47,710 bases of DNA from Lacrimispora defluvii (GCA_013036995.1 JAAOXG010000009.1:1-47710); one strand, 5' to 3'; positions 33,345 through 42,063 are shown, numbered from the stretch's first letter. Notes: generated by a model from the letters alone, not told the origin. Numbers and translations: made by a program.

Positions 33345-34055
33345 ATGCAATCCTCTTTTTTTATCGACCTCTTATTTCCAAGAAGATGCCCGGTCTGTGA
33401 CGGAATTGTCATGCCAAAAGGCAGGCTGATCTGCCCCGGTTGTGTCAGAGTGCTTTCCTTTGTAAAGGATCCTGTATGCAAAAAATGCGGAAAGGAACTT
33501 TTTAGCAGTGACATGGAATACTGCTTTGACTGCGTAAAACACAAAAGAACCTTTGAGTATGGCAGGGCTCTGATTAATTATGATGAGCATGCAAAATCCT
33601 CAATGGCAAAAATAAAATATAAAAACAAACGGGAGTATCTGGATTTTTACGGAGATGCCATTAGTCTGCGTTATGAGAAGATTATAAGACGTATGGAAGC
33701 CGGCGGTCTGGTCCCCGTACCGGTTCATCCTTCTAGAAAAAAAGAGAGAGGATTTAATCAGGCGGAAGTTCTTGCACAAAAAATCGGAGCAAAACTAAAC
33801 ATTCCCGTTTTTCCAGACATGCTGGTAAGAAATAAAAAAACCATGCCTCAGAAAGCCCTTAATCCCACAGAACGTTTAAAAAATCTGGAGGAAGCTTTTA
33901 TGCCGGGAAAAATAGTTCCTGGTGTTAAAAATGTGATTTTAATTGATGATATTTATACCACTGGAAGTACAGTGGAAGCATGTACCCGTGTACTGAAAAA
34001 ATCAGGAATTAATAAGGTGTATATTTTAACAATTTGTATTGGACGAGGGCAGTAG
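33345..34055 (+). CDS. comFC: ComFC/GntX-family phosphoribosyltransferase-like protein
   Basis: A 236-residue protein. The N terminus has a four-cysteine zinc-finger set (RRCPVCDGI, LICPGCVRVL, VCKKCGKEL, YCFDCVKH). The C-terminal half is a type-I phosphoribosyltransferase domain with PVPVHPSRKKERGFNQAEVLAQKI, MPQKALNPTERLKNLEEAF and the PRPP loop VILIDDIYTTGSTVEAC. ComFC is needed for DNA uptake after transport in competent bacteria. It occurs in many that are not known to be competent; its companion ComFA is absent here. The ATG follows AAAAGGAG. Cotranscription with recD2 is possible. Confidence 0.93.
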   Translation: MQSSFFIDLLFPRRCPVCDGIVMPKGRLICPGCVRVLSFVKDPVCKKCGKELFSSDMEYCFDCVKHKRTFEYGRALINYDEHAKSSMAKIKYKNKREYLDFYGDAISLRYEKIIRRMEAGGLVPVPVHPSRKKERGFNQAEVLAQKIGAKLNIPVFPDMLVRNKKTMPQKALNPTERLKNLEEAFMPGKIVPGVKNVILIDDIYTTGSTVEACTRVLKKSGINKVYILTICIGRGQ

Positions 34056-34108
34056 TTTGATGTATGATACTAAAATAAATAATACTGATTAACTCAGGAG
34101 GAATGGGA

Positions 34109-34600
34109 ATGAATATCAGGACCGCAGAAGAAAAAGATATGCAGCAGCTCTTGGATATATATAATTATGAGGCAGAACATGGTTTTGCAACCTTTGATTT
34201 TACTCCAAAAACCATGGAGGAACGTATGGTCTGGTTCCGTGAGCATAATGTGAAAAATCACCCCCTGATTGTGGCAGAGGAAGATGGGAAAGCGGTTGGC
34301 TATGCAAGTCTCTCCGCTTATCGCCCAAAAGAAGCATACAAAGAGACCGTAGAGCTTTCTATATACGTTGATAAGGATTACCGCAGAAGAGGAATTGCCG
34401 GAAAGCTGGCGGTGGCGATTCTTGATATGGCCAGAGAAAGAGAAGATATACATACAGTTGTATCCGTAATTACAGGAGGCAATGATGCAAGTATGAAACT
34501 TCACGAACAGCTTGGTTTCGTTCATTGCGGAACAATACGTGAAGTAGGGAAAAAATTTGGAAAAATTCTGGATATAGAAAATTATCAGATTATTCTGTAA
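34109..34600 (+). CDS. GNAT acetyltransferase, phosphinothricin-acetyltransferase-like
   Basis: A 163-residue GNAT enzyme. EAEHGFATFDFTPKTMEERMVWF is the typical substrate-binding N terminus of the PAT/Bar-type group. VELSIYVDKDYRRRGIAGKLAVAIL contains the acetyl-CoA motif (R-R-x-G-I-A/G). VVSVITGGNDASMKLHEQLGFVHCGTIREVGKKFG is the conserved distal part. Members acetylate L-phosphinothricin, methionine sulfoximine or related amino acids; housekeeping detoxification is likely here. The frame opens with ATG at 34103, one base after AGGAGG, too close; the ATG at 34109 has correct spacing. Confidence 0.88.
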   Translation: MNIRTAEEKDMQQLLDIYNYEAEHGFATFDFTPKTMEERMVWFREHNVKNHPLIVAEEDGKAVGYASLSAYRPKEAYKETVELSIYVDKDYRRRGIAGKLAVAILDMAREREDIHTVVSVITGGNDASMKLHEQLGFVHCGTIREVGKKFGKILDIENYQIIL

Positions 34601-34630
34601 TAAGGGTTTAATGGAGAGGGGGAGAGGAAT

Positions 34631-35852
34631 ATGAATCATATGGAGGGATATTATACTTCCGGGGAGTTCGCAAAGAAGGCCAGTGTCTCTATACGGACGA
34701 TTCGTTATTATGACAAACAGGGACTATTAAAGCCGGCATGCATGAGTGCCGGCGGATACCGGCTTTATACTGATTCGGATTTTGCTAAACTGCAAAAGAT
34801 ACTCTCTCTCAAATATCTTGGTTTTTCATTGGATGAAATCCGCTCCATTACCATTAATGATAAGGATCATGACTACGTGGGAGAATCAATCAAGCTTCAG
34901 CTGAGTCTGATCCGTAAGAGAATTGAACATTTAAAACTGGTAGAGCAGACGCTAACAGAAACCTCAAAACTGGTGGAAGACCGCCAGGCTGCAGACTGGA
35001 ATAAAATTCTTCACTTAATCCATATTACAAATATGGAAAAGACTCTGGTGGAACAATATAAGGATGCTGCCAATGTAAGCATTCGGATTGGTCTCCATAA
35101 AAAATATGCCACCAATCCCGAGGGCTGGTTCCAGTGGCTTTATAAACAGATGGAGCCTTTAAATGGCAGGCACATTCTGGAACTTGGGTGTGGAAATGGA
35201 GAATTATGGCGGGGGGATAAAAAAAAGAGTTTAATTAGGGGGGGAAAAAAAAAAACGGATTCCCGCCGATGCCAAGCTATGCCTTACGGATGTATCAAAG
35301 GGTATGGTTCGTGATGCCCAGGAAAACCTAAAACAGGTAAAGGGGCAGATAACATTTGAAGTTATGGACTGCAGACAGATTAAAAAGCCGAAAGAAAGCT
35401 TCGATGCTGTCTCTGCCAATCATGTTCTGTTTTATTTAACAAATCTGGATTCTGCATTGACTCAGGTTACCAGCGTCTTAAAAAAAGATGGAACCTTTTA
35501 TTGCAGCACCTATGGCAGGGAACATATGAAGGAGATCAGGCAGCTGGTGATGGAGTTTGATTCCAGAATCGCTCTTTCTGAGGTAAATCTTTATGATGTG
35601 TTTGGACTGGAAAATGGAGAAGAGATTTTAGGAAAGCATTTTAAATCTGTAAGAAAAGAAATATACGATGACCATCTGGAAGTGACGGATGCAGGTGCAC
35701 TGATGGAATATATATTATCCTGCCACGGCAATCAGCAGGAGTTTCTCAGCGACAGATATGAAGAATTCCGGGACTATCTGGAAAAGAAGATGGGAAAAAA
35801 GGGATATATTCCTATTACAAAGCAGGCAGGAGTATTTATTTGCAGAAAATAA
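34631..35852 (+). pseudogene. MerR-family regulator fused to an SAM methyltransferase, frameshifted
   Basis: The N-terminal 75 residues are a MerR DNA-binding domain (SIRTIRYYDKQGLLKPACMSAGGYRLYTDSDFAKLQKIL), followed by a coiled-coil linker and a class-I methyltransferase domain beginning HILELGCGNGELW. The frame then breaks. The rest (MVRDAQENLKQ, FDAVSANHVLFYLTNL, and so on) is in another frame from about 35256 to 35852. Between the expected residues lie about 46 bases of homopolymers (about six G, eight A, seven G, eleven A), roughly 30 bases more than the family spacing needs. Either a genuine mutation, a contingency locus, or an assembly error. As sequenced, only a truncated MerR-linker protein of 227 residues would be made. 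Confidence 0.85.
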
Positions 35853-35874
35853 GAAAAAAGTAATAGAAAAAGAC

Positions 35875-35905
35875 TTGACCGTGACGTTACGTCACCCTTT
35901 ATGAT
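35875..35905 (+). promoter_or_regulatory. MerR-type promoter with palindromic operator before rfbA
   Basis: TTGACC (35875-35880) and TATGAT (35900-35905) are separated by 19 bases, the long spacer typical of MerR-activated promoters. The spacer starts with the perfect dyad GTGACGTTACGTCAC (35881-35895). The regulator gene of the MerR type lies just upstream. Transcription would start near 35912. Confidence 0.75.
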
Positions 35906-35937
35906 AGCTGTATGAATGAATATGGAGGAAACAAATA

Positions 35938-36819
35938 ATGAAGGGAATAATTCTTGCCGGGGGGTCCGGCACCAGGCTGTATCCACTTACCATGGTAACG
36001 TCGAAACAGTTACTGCCTATCTATGATAAACCCATGATTTACTATCCGCTTTCCGTTTTAATGAATGCAGGAATCCGGGATATCCTGATTATATCCACTC
36101 CCGATGATACACCGCGGTTTGAGGCACTGTTAGGGAATGGATCACAGTTTGGAATTCAGTTATCCTACGCAGTGCAGCCTTCTCCCGATGGTCTTGCCCA
36201 GGCATTTGTTATCGGAGAAGAATTTATCGGAGACGACAGCGTTGCAATGATTCTTGGAGATAATATCTTTGCAGGCCACGGTCTTACCAAACGGCTTCTT
36301 CACGCGGCGAATAAAAAGGATGGAGCAACTGTTTTCGGTTATTATGTGGATGATCCGGAGCGTTTTGGTATTGTGGAATTTGATTCCGAAGGAAAAGCGG
36401 TTTCCATTGAAGAAAAACCATCTGCTCCCAAGAGCAATTACTGCGTGACAGGACTTTATTTCTACGATAATAAAGTTGTGGAATATGCGAAGAACTTAAA
36501 GCCTTCCGCCCGGGGTGAGCTGGAGATTACAGATTTAAACCGCATTTACTTAGAAGAAGGAATGCTTGATGTGGAGCTTCTGGGTCAGGGCTTTACGTGG
36601 CTCGACACCGGGACTCATGAGTCTTTGGTAGACGCCACTAATTTTGTCCGCACCATGGAAACCCATCAGCACAGAAAACTTGCCTGTCTGGAAGAAATTG
36701 CTTATTTAAACCACTGGATCACACAGGATCAGCTGGAAAAGAGCATTGAACCGTTAAAGAAGAATCAGTATGGTCAGTATCTGATGGATGTGCTTGCAGG
36801 AAAATATATCGATAAATAA
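35938..36819 (+). CDS. rfbA: Glucose-1-phosphate thymidylyltransferase
   Basis: A 293-residue nucleotidyltransferase making dTDP-glucose. [38 protein letters not shown] is the activating N-terminal loop; [27 protein letters not shown] and the late [16 protein letters not shown] are conserved. The ATG follows GGAGGAAAC. First of three genes for dTDP-rhamnose-type sugar synthesis (rfbA-rfbB-rfbD). The phosphoglucomutase that supplies its substrate is encoded at 25.1 kb. Confidence 0.97.
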   Translation: MKGIILAGGSGTRLYPLTMVTSKQLLPIYDKPMIYYPLSVLMNAGIRDILIISTPDDTPRFEALLGNGSQFGIQLSYAVQPSPDGLAQAFVIGEEFIGDDSVAMILGDNIFAGHGLTKRLLHAANKKDGATVFGYYVDDPERFGIVEFDSEGKAVSIEEKPSAPKSNYCVTGLYFYDNKVVEYAKNLKPSARGELEITDLNRIYLEEGMLDVELLGQGFTWLDTGTHESLVDATNFVRTMETHQHRKLACLEEIAYLNHWITQDQLEKSIEPLKKNQYGQYLMDVLAGKYIDK

Positions 36820-36831
36820 AGGAGCAAATCA

Positions 36832-37854
36832 ATGAAAATAATCGTTACCGGAGGAGCTGGATTTATCGGCGGAAACTTCGTACATCATATGGTAAATAAA
36901 TACCCGGACTATGAGATTATCAATCTGGACCTTTTAACCTATGCAGGTAATTTAGAGACTTTAAAGCCGGTAGAAGACAAACCGAATTATCGCTTTATCA
37001 AAGGTGATATTGCAGACAGAGCCTTTATTTTTGAACTGTTTGAAAAAGAAAAACCGGATATGGTGGTTAACTTTGCAGCAGAAAGCCACGTAGACCGTTC
37101 TATCACAGATCCTGAAAGCTTTGTAAGAACCAATGTAATGGGTACCACCACACTGCTTGACGCATGCCGCACCTATGGCATTAAGCGTTACCATCAGGTT
37201 TCCACCGATGAAGTTTACGGTGATTTACCACTTGACCGTCCGGATTTATTCTTTACAGAAGAAACTCCGCTCCATACATCTAGTCCTTATTCCTCATCAA
37301 AAGCCAGTGCTGATTTATTTGTTCTGGCATATCAGAGAACATTTGGACTTCCTGTTACTATTTCCAGATGCTCCAATAACTATGGACCCTATCATTTCCC
37401 TGAGAAACTGATTCCTCTTATTATCAGCCGTGCCCTGGCAGATGAGGATCTTCCTGTATATGGAACAGGGGAAAATGTAAGAGACTGGCTTCATGTATCA
37501 GACCACTGCGAGGCGATTGATTTAATCATTCATGAAGGCAGAGTAGGAGAAGTCTATAATGTAGGCGGACACAACGAGCGCACCAATTTAGAAGTGGTAA
37601 AGACTATTTTAAGAGAACTGGATAAACCAGAAAGCTTAATTAAATATGTAACAGACCGTCCGGGACATGACAGACGTTACGCCATTGACCCGAAGAAGCT
37701 GGAAACAGAGCTTGGCTGGAAACCGAAATACAATTTTGACACCGGAATCCGCCAGACCATTCAGTGGTACCTGGATCATGAAGACTGGTGGAAACATATT
37801 GTAAACGGAGAATACCAGAATTATTTTGATAATATGTACGGAAAACGTTTATAA
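36832..37854 (+). CDS. rfbB: dTDP-glucose 4,6-dehydratase
   Basis: A 340-residue short-chain dehydrogenase-fold enzyme. The NAD site is VTGGAGFIGGNFVHHM. FAAESHVDRSI, the catalytic VSTDEVYGDL, TSSPYSSSKASADLFV (Tyr-x3-Lys), SRCSNNYGPYHFPEKLIPL and VYNVGGHNE follow in order. It converts dTDP-glucose to dTDP-4-keto-6-deoxyglucose. The ATG follows AAGGAG, 12 bases after rfbA. Confidence 0.97.
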   Translation: MKIIVTGGAGFIGGNFVHHMVNKYPDYEIINLDLLTYAGNLETLKPVEDKPNYRFIKGDIADRAFIFELFEKEKPDMVVNFAAESHVDRSITDPESFVRTNVMGTTTLLDACRTYGIKRYHQVSTDEVYGDLPLDRPDLFFTEETPLHTSSPYSSSKASADLFVLAYQRTFGLPVTISRCSNNYGPYHFPEKLIPLIISRALADEDLPVYGTGENVRDWLHVSDHCEAIDLIIHEGRVGEVYNVGGHNERTNLEVVKTILRELDKPESLIKYVTDRPGHDRRYAIDPKKLETELGWKPKYNFDTGIRQTIQWYLDHEDWWKHIVNGEYQNYFDNMYGKRL

Positions 37855-37879
37855 ATTCCATTTGTAAAGTGAGGCAGCG

Positions 37880-38725
37880 ATGAAAGTATTAGTTACTGGC
37901 GTAAAAGGCCAGCTTGGATATGACGTAGTAAATGAGCTGAAAAAAAGAGGCCATGAGGCAGTGGGCGTGGACATTGAAGAGATGGATATCACGGATGAGG
38001 AAAGCGTGAACCGGGTGATCCGGGAAGCCGCTCCTGATGCAGTCATTCATTGTGCCGCATATACAGCTGTGGATGCTGCAGAGGACAACGAGGAATTATG
38101 CAGGGCTGTCAATGCCAGGGGAACCGGTAACATTGCCAGGGTGTGTAAGGCACTGGATATCCGAATGATGTATATCAGTACGGATTACGTATTTAACGGT
38201 CAGGGAACCCGCCCCTGGGAGCCTGACGATAAAAGAGAGCCGTTGAATATCTATGGGCAGACCAAGTACGAGGGAGAACTGGAAGTAGAAGAAAACCTTA
38301 AAAAGTATTTCATCGTACGAATTGCCTGGGTATTTGGCGTAAATGGCAAAAACTTTATAAAGACCATGCTGAATCTGGGTAAAACCAGGGATAAGCTGAG
38401 TGTGGTAGCAGACCAGATTGGTTCTCCTACTTATACTTTTGATCTTGCCCGCCTTCTGGTGGATATGATTGAAACGGAAAAATACGGCCGTTACCATGCG
38501 ACCAATGAGGGACTCTGCAGCTGGTATGAATTCGCCTGTGAGATTTTTAGACAGGCAGGGATGAATGTTACAGTTGAGCCGGTCACCTCCGATCAGTTCC
38601 CGGTCAAGGCGAAACGCCCGATGAACAGCCGTATCAGCAAGGATAAGCTGGTGGAAAACGGTTTCCAGCCGCTGCCTTCCTGGCAGGATGCATTAAGACG
38701 GTATCTGACAGAGATCGAGTATTAA
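37880..38725 (+). CDS. rfbD: dTDP-4-dehydrorhamnose reductase
   Basis: A 281-residue NADPH reductase. VTGVKGQLGYDVVNEL is the dinucleotide site; VIHCAAYTAVDAAEDNEELC, ISTDYVFNGQGTRPWEP, PLNIYGQTKYEGE (Tyr-x3-Lys) and RIAWVFGVNGKNFIKTML are family motifs. It is the last step to dTDP-L-rhamnose. RfbC (3,5-epimerase), which acts before it, is not in the cluster. The ATG follows GTGAGGCAGCG. A hairpin follows the gene. Confidence 0.95.
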   Translation: MKVLVTGVKGQLGYDVVNELKKRGHEAVGVDIEEMDITDEESVNRVIREAAPDAVIHCAAYTAVDAAEDNEELCRAVNARGTGNIARVCKALDIRMMYISTDYVFNGQGTRPWEPDDKREPLNIYGQTKYEGELEVEENLKKYFIVRIAWVFGVNGKNFIKTMLNLGKTRDKLSVVADQIGSPTYTFDLARLLVDMIETEKYGRYHATNEGLCSWYEFACEIFRQAGMNVTVEPVTSDQFPVKAKRPMNSRISKDKLVENGFQPLPSWQDALRRYLTEIEY

Positions 38726-38731
38726 AAACAG

Positions 38732-38775
38732 ACACGGGAAACTTTAGGCTTGCTTTTTAAAGTTTCCCGTGTTAT
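38732..38775 (+). terminator. Hairpin terminator after rfbD
   Basis: A 14-bp perfect stem (38732-38745 with 38759-38772) with a 13-base loop rich in T. The downstream tail is TATAATG, not a T run, so termination may be moderate. Confidence 0.6.
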
Positions 38776-38817
38776 AATGTCTGAATCCTACAATTTAGCA
38801 GGTTTTACAAAAAAAGA

Positions 38818-38846
38818 TTGACGAATCCAGTCCCATATGTTATAGT
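38818..38846 (+). promoter_or_regulatory. Promoter of the rpmG-secE-nusG-rplKA unit
   Basis: TTGACG (38818-38823), 17-base spacer, TATAGT (38841-38846). A 109-base leader precedes rpmG. Confidence 0.8.
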
Positions 38847-38955
38847 AATTGGGCGAATGGAAGAGCTTAGGTCTTTTTTTTATGCTCAAAATTTCTTGAA
38901 GCAGAAAAAAGGGACTGAAAACACAACAACGATAATTTAAGTGGAGGTGGAAGTC

Positions 38956-39105
38956 GTGCGCACAAAAATCACACTGGCATGTACTGAATGTAAACAGCGT
39001 AACTACAACATGACCAAGGATAAGAAGACTCATCCGGACAGAATGGAAACCAAGAAGTATTGCCGATTCTGTAAGAGCCATACAATGCACAAAGAAACGA
39101 AGTAA
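38956..39105 (+). CDS. rpmG: Ribosomal protein L33
   Basis: A 49-residue protein too short for common ORF cutoffs: GTG start, [17 protein letters not shown], then [18 protein letters not shown]. Two CxxC pairs (Cys9/Cys12 and Cys36/Cys39) make it the zinc-binding C+ form. It sits, as usual in Firmicutes, directly before secE and nusG. Ribosome site is GGAGGTGG, seven bases before GTG. Binds 23S rRNA near the E site. Confidence 0.96.
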   Translation: MRTKITLACTECKQRNYNMTKDKKTHPDRMETKKYCRFCKSHTMHKETK

Positions 39106-39124
39106 TTAGTTTAGGAGGCAGTTT

Positions 39125-39328
39125 ATGGGAGATACAGTGAACAACGAGGGAGTTCAGAAAAAAAGCTTTTTCAAAGGCATAAAGTCTGAGTTCTCCAAGA
39201 TCGTTTGGCCTGACAAAGAAACCGTAACGAAACAAACAATCGCTGTAATGTCATCTGCGGTTGCTCTAGGACTGATTATTGCGATTCTTGATCTGATCAT
39301 CAAGTTTGGTCTCAGTTTTATCTTATAA
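39125..39328 (+). CDS. secE: Preprotein translocase subunit SecE
   Basis: A 67-residue membrane protein; cytoplasmic N terminus with FFKGIKSEFSKIVWPDKETVTKQT (the conserved amphipathic segment), then a single transmembrane helix (AVMSSAVALGLIIAILDLIIKF). Stabilises SecY in the translocon. The ATG follows AGGAGGCAG. Standard order rpmG-secE-nusG. Confidence 0.96.
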   Translation: MGDTVNNEGVQKKSFFKGIKSEFSKIVWPDKETVTKQTIAVMSSAVALGLIIAILDLIIKFGLSFIL

Positions 39329-39351
39329 TTCGTAAGGGTTAAGGTGAGTTT

Positions 39352-39867
39352 ATGTCAGAAGCAAATTGGTATGTAGTCCATACCTATTCAGGTTACGAAA
39401 ACAAAGTAAAAGTTGACATTGAAAAAACAATCGAAAACAGAAACTTGCAGGATCAGATTCTGGAAGTATCGGTTCCTCTTGAATCCGTCATTGAACTGAA
39501 AAATGGCGTGGAGAAAAAGGCCGATAAAAAGATGTTCCCCGGTTATGTACTGATACACATGTTCATGAATGATGATACATGGTATGTTGTACGTAATACC
39601 CGTGGTGTGACAGGCTTTGTAGGTCCTGGATCAAAACCGGTTCCTCTGACAGAAGATGAGATGCAAAAGCTTGGATTCAAGAATGAAGAAGTCATTGTTG
39701 GCTTTGAAGTGGGAGATACCGTTGTGGTAACTTCCGGTGCATGGAAGGATACTGTTGGTGCTATCAAGTCCATCAACGAAGGTAAGAAAACCATCACCAT
39801 TAACGTTGAGATGTTTGGCCGGGAGACTCCGGTAGAACTGAACTTCAGCGAGATAAAGAAGATGTAA
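39352..39867 (+). CDS. nusG: Transcription factor NusG
   Basis: A 171-residue protein with an N-terminal NGN domain (NWYVVHTYSGYENKVK, KMFPGYVLIHMFMNDDTWYVVRNTRGVTGFVG) and a C-terminal KOW domain (FEVGDTVVVTSGAWKDTVGAIKSIN). It regulates RNA polymerase pausing and termination and couples to ribosomes via S10. ATG, with AAGGTGAG as its ribosome site. Followed by a candidate L1 site and rplK. Confidence 0.97.
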   Translation: MSEANWYVVHTYSGYENKVKVDIEKTIENRNLQDQILEVSVPLESVIELKNGVEKKADKKMFPGYVLIHMFMNDDTWYVVRNTRGVTGFVGPGSKPVPLTEDEMQKLGFKNEEVIVGFEVGDTVVVTSGAWKDTVGAIKSINEGKKTITINVEMFGRETPVELNFSEIKKM

Positions 39868-39900
39868 CAAGTAAAAGCGGCTTATACCGTTGTATAGGCT

Positions 39901-39929
39901 CGTGGGAGGGAAATCCCCGACAATACCAC
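39901..39929 (+). promoter_or_regulatory. Candidate ribosomal protein L1 binding hairpin before rplK
   Basis: GTGG-GA-GGG-AAAT-CCCC-GACAATA-CCAC folds into two short helices split by an asymmetric internal loop. The same element recurs at 40489-40518 before rplA. This shape resembles the L1 site on 23S rRNA and on L1-regulated mRNAs. The similarity is my recollection of the motif, not a computed match. Confidence 0.6.
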
Positions 39930-39952
39930 ATTTATTTAGGAGGTGCCTAATT

Positions 39953-40378
39953 ATGGCAAAGAAAGTAACGGGATATATCAAATTGCAGATTCCAGCAGGA
40001 AAGGCTACACCAGCTCCTCCTGTAGGTCCGGCACTTGGACAGCATGGTGTAAACATCGTACAGTTTACTAAAGAATTCAATGCAAGAACAGCTGACCAGG
40101 GAGATTTAATCATTCCGGTTGTTATTACTGTTTATGCGGACAGAAGCTTCAGCTTCATAACCAAAACTCCGCCAGCTGCTGTATTACTGAAGAAAGCCTG
40201 CAAGCTTAAATCAGGATCTGCAGTTCCAAACAAGACAAAAGTAGCTACCATTTCCAAGGCTGAGTTACAGAAGATTGCTGAACTTAAGATGCCAGATTTA
40301 AATGCTGCATCTGTTGAATCAGCTATGAGCATGATCGCTGGTACCGCAAGAAGTATGGGTATTACAGTAGAGGCTTAA
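39953..40378 (+). CDS. rplK: Ribosomal protein L11
   Basis: A 141-residue protein. [44 protein letters not shown] is the conserved N-terminal domain; [17 protein letters not shown] and [20 protein letters not shown] mark the 23S-binding C-terminal domain. The ATG at 39953 after AGGAGG gives the universal N terminus; the longer frame from 39890 is not used. Part of the GTPase-associated centre. Confidence 0.98.
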   Translation: MAKKVTGYIKLQIPAGKATPAPPVGPALGQHGVNIVQFTKEFNARTADQGDLIIPVVITVYADRSFSFITKTPPAAVLLKKACKLKSGSAVPNKTKVATISKAELQKIAELKMPDLNAASVESAMSMIAGTARSMGITVEA

Positions 40379-40427
40379 GCTTCTTAGCAAAGCCAAGTAT
40401 AGCGCCGGCAGAGTTTCGTAACTCATG

Positions 40428-40461
40428 CCGTTCGGTGAGCCGCGAAGCAAATCGGACTTCC
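40428..40461 (+). repeat. Repeated hairpin element, copy A
   Basis: CCGTTCGGTGAGCC ... AATCGGACTTCC. Related sequences at 41465-41499 (copy B) and 42111-42144 (copy C) precede rplJ and rplL. CCG/CGG and TGAGCC partly pair. A separate hairpin CGGCA-GAGTT/AACTC-A-TGCCG ends at 40430. Confidence 0.65.
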
Positions 40462-40488
40462 TTTATCTTGGATGGCGATGTTTTGTAA

Positions 40489-40518
40489 CGTGGGAGGGAA
40501 AATCCCCGACAATACCAC
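40489..40518 (+). promoter_or_regulatory. Candidate ribosomal protein L1 binding hairpin before rplA
   Basis: Nearly identical to 39901-39929 (one extra A in the apical loop). It ends 16 bases before the rplA start codon and two bases before its ribosome site (AGGAGG at 40520-40525). Direct occlusion by L1 would block rplA translation. Confidence 0.6.
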
Positions 40519-40534
40519 TAGGAGGTTATTTAGA

Positions 40535-41230
40535 ATGAAAAGAGGAAAAAGATACGCAGAGGCAGCTAAGACAGTAGATCGTGCTGTTCTCTACGATGCA
40601 CCAGTAGCAATCTCTTTAGTAAAGACGAATGCAAGTGCTAAATTTGATGAAACCATTGAAGCTCATATCAGAACCGGTTGTGACGGACGTCACGCAGACC
40701 AGCAGATCCGTGGTGCCGTAGTACTTCCTCACGGTACAGGTAAGACTGTTCGCATCTTAGTTTTCGCTAAGGGTCCTAAGGCTGATGAAGCACAGGCTGC
40801 AGGAGCAGATTACGTTGGAGCAGAGGAATTAATTCCGAAGATCCAGAACGAAGGCTGGTTGGATTTTGATGTAGTTGTTGCTACTCCAGATATGATGGGT
40901 GTAGTTGGTCGTTTAGGACGTGTCCTTGGACCTAAGGGCTTAATGCCAAACCCAAAAGCTGGTACAGTTACCATGGATGTAACAAAAGCAATCAATGATA
41001 TCAAAGCTGGTAAGGTTGAGTACAGACTTGATAAAACAAATATTATCCACGTGCCAGTTGGAAAAGCTTCTTTTACAGAAGAGCAGTTAGCGGACAACTT
41101 CCAGACGCTTGTTGATGCAATCGTTAAAGCAAAACCAAGTACAGTTAAAGGTGCTTATTTAAAGAGCGTTACCCTTGCTTCCACAATGGGACCTGGCGTA
41201 AAGCTGAATGTAGCAAAGTTAATGAACTAA
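40535..41230 (+). CDS. rplA: Ribosomal protein L1
   Basis: A 231-residue protein. [29 protein letters not shown] opens it; [65 protein letters not shown] and [20 protein letters not shown] are signatures. L1 forms the mobile stalk at the E site and is the usual feedback repressor of the rplK-rplA mRNA. The ATG at 40535 follows AGGAGG; the open frame upstream (40472) would include the L1-site hairpin and is rejected. Confidence 0.98.
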   Translation: MKRGKRYAEAAKTVDRAVLYDAPVAISLVKTNASAKFDETIEAHIRTGCDGRHADQQIRGAVVLPHGTGKTVRILVFAKGPKADEAQAAGADYVGAEELIPKIQNEGWLDFDVVVATPDMMGVVGRLGRVLGPKGLMPNPKAGTVTMDVTKAINDIKAGKVEYRLDKTNIIHVPVGKASFTEEQLADNFQTLVDAIVKAKPSTVKGAYLKSVTLASTMGPGVKLNVAKLMN

Positions 41231-41243
41231 TTTTGCTTTGTGG

Positions 41244-41272
41244 TTGACATGTATTATATATAATGTTATACT
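41244..41272 (+). promoter_or_regulatory. Promoter of the rplJ-rplL unit
   Basis: Perfect TTGACA (41244-41249), 17-base spacer, TATACT (41267-41272). Confidence 0.85.
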
Positions 41273-41280
41273 AATTTAGT

Positions 41281-41405
41281 ATTAACTGCCGAAGACAGCA
41301 GGTGCCGAAAGGCATAAGGTGATAACGCCTGCCGAGGAATGTACAAGAATCATTTTATGTAAATGAATTGTAAACCTCTCTGTCCATTTGGCGGAGAGGT
41401 TTTTC
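41281..41405 (+). promoter_or_regulatory. L10 leader with attenuator terminator
   Basis: GCCGAAGACAGCAGGTG ... CCTGCCGAGG is the well-known ribosomal protein L10 leader core (about 41288-41337); CAGG/CCTG helices enclose the kink-turn region. The terminator stem AAACCTCTC/GAGAGGTTT (41372-41380 with 41394-41402) and T run follow. L10 binding is expected to reduce rplJ-rplL expression. Sequence 41406-41464 beyond it holds nothing I recognise. Confidence 0.85.
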
Positions 41406-41464
41406 TTTGGTATATTTTTCTAAGTGAGGCCATGGGCAAGCGTTGACTGAATTTTGAAAAATAG

Positions 41465-41499
41465 CCGTTCAGTTAGCCCTCTGGGCTAATCGGACTTCC
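41465..41499 (+). repeat. Repeated hairpin element, copy B
   Basis: CCGTTCAGTTAGCC-CTCT-GGGCTAATCGG then ACTTCC. TTAGCC/GGGCTAA and CCG/CGG form a clear hairpin. Upstream 25 bases (TGAATTTTGAAAAATAG) also resemble those before copy C. Confidence 0.7.
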
Positions 41500-41568
41500 T
41501 TTGCAGTTTATACGAACAGGCTTTTGCAGGCAGCTGCAGGGCTTAGACTAAACAGGAGGTAAACCATA

Positions 41569-42063
41569 ATGGCAAAAGTTGAATTAAAACAGCCGATAGT
41601 AAGCGAAATTAAGGAATTACTGGAAGGCGCTGAGACCGCAGTTGTTGTAGACTACCGTGGTATCACAGTTGCTCAGGACACAGAACTTCGTAAGAATTTA
41701 AGAGAGGCTGGAATTTCTTACAAGGTATATAAAAATACCATGATCCGTTTCGCTGCTAAGGGAACAGATTTTGAAGCACTGGGCCCAGTTCTGGAAGGAC
41801 CTACAGCAATCGCTGTATCCAAGACAGATGCAACAGCTCCAGCAAGAATTCTGGCTGAATTCGCAAAAAAAGCTCCAGCTCTTGAAATCAAGGGCGGTGT
41901 TGTAGAAGGCGTATTCTATGATGCAAAAGCTATGGAGAAGATCTCCAGCATTCCTTCCAGAGAAATTCTTCTTGGAAAGTTACTGGGAAGCATCCAGTCT
42001 CCTATTACAAACTTCGCACGTGTTCTCAAGCAGATTGCAGACGGACAGGGCGCAGAAGCATAA
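41569..42063 (+). CDS. rplJ: Ribosomal protein L10
   Basis: A 164-residue protein. AVVVDYRGITVAQDTELRKNLREAGISYKVYKNTMIRFA is the 23S-binding domain; VLEGPTAIAVS and the C-terminal helix (SPITNFARVLKQIA) that binds L7/L12 dimers follow. ATG after AGGAGG. It is the base of the L12 stalk and likely autoregulates through the leader. Confidence 0.98.
   Translation: MAKVELKQPIVSEIKELLEGAETAVVVDYRGITVAQDTELRKNLREAGISYKVYKNTMIRFAAKGTDFEALGPVLEGPTAIAVSKTDATAPARILAEFAKKAPALEIKGGVVEGVFYDAKAMEKISSIPSREILLGKLLGSIQSPITNFARVLKQIADGQGAEA

Noticed and set aside
35912-35938. Eight-codon micro-ORF whose stop overlaps the rfbA start (TAATG)
   Set aside because: No ribosome site of its own and it consists largely of the rfbA ribosome site; probably chance.
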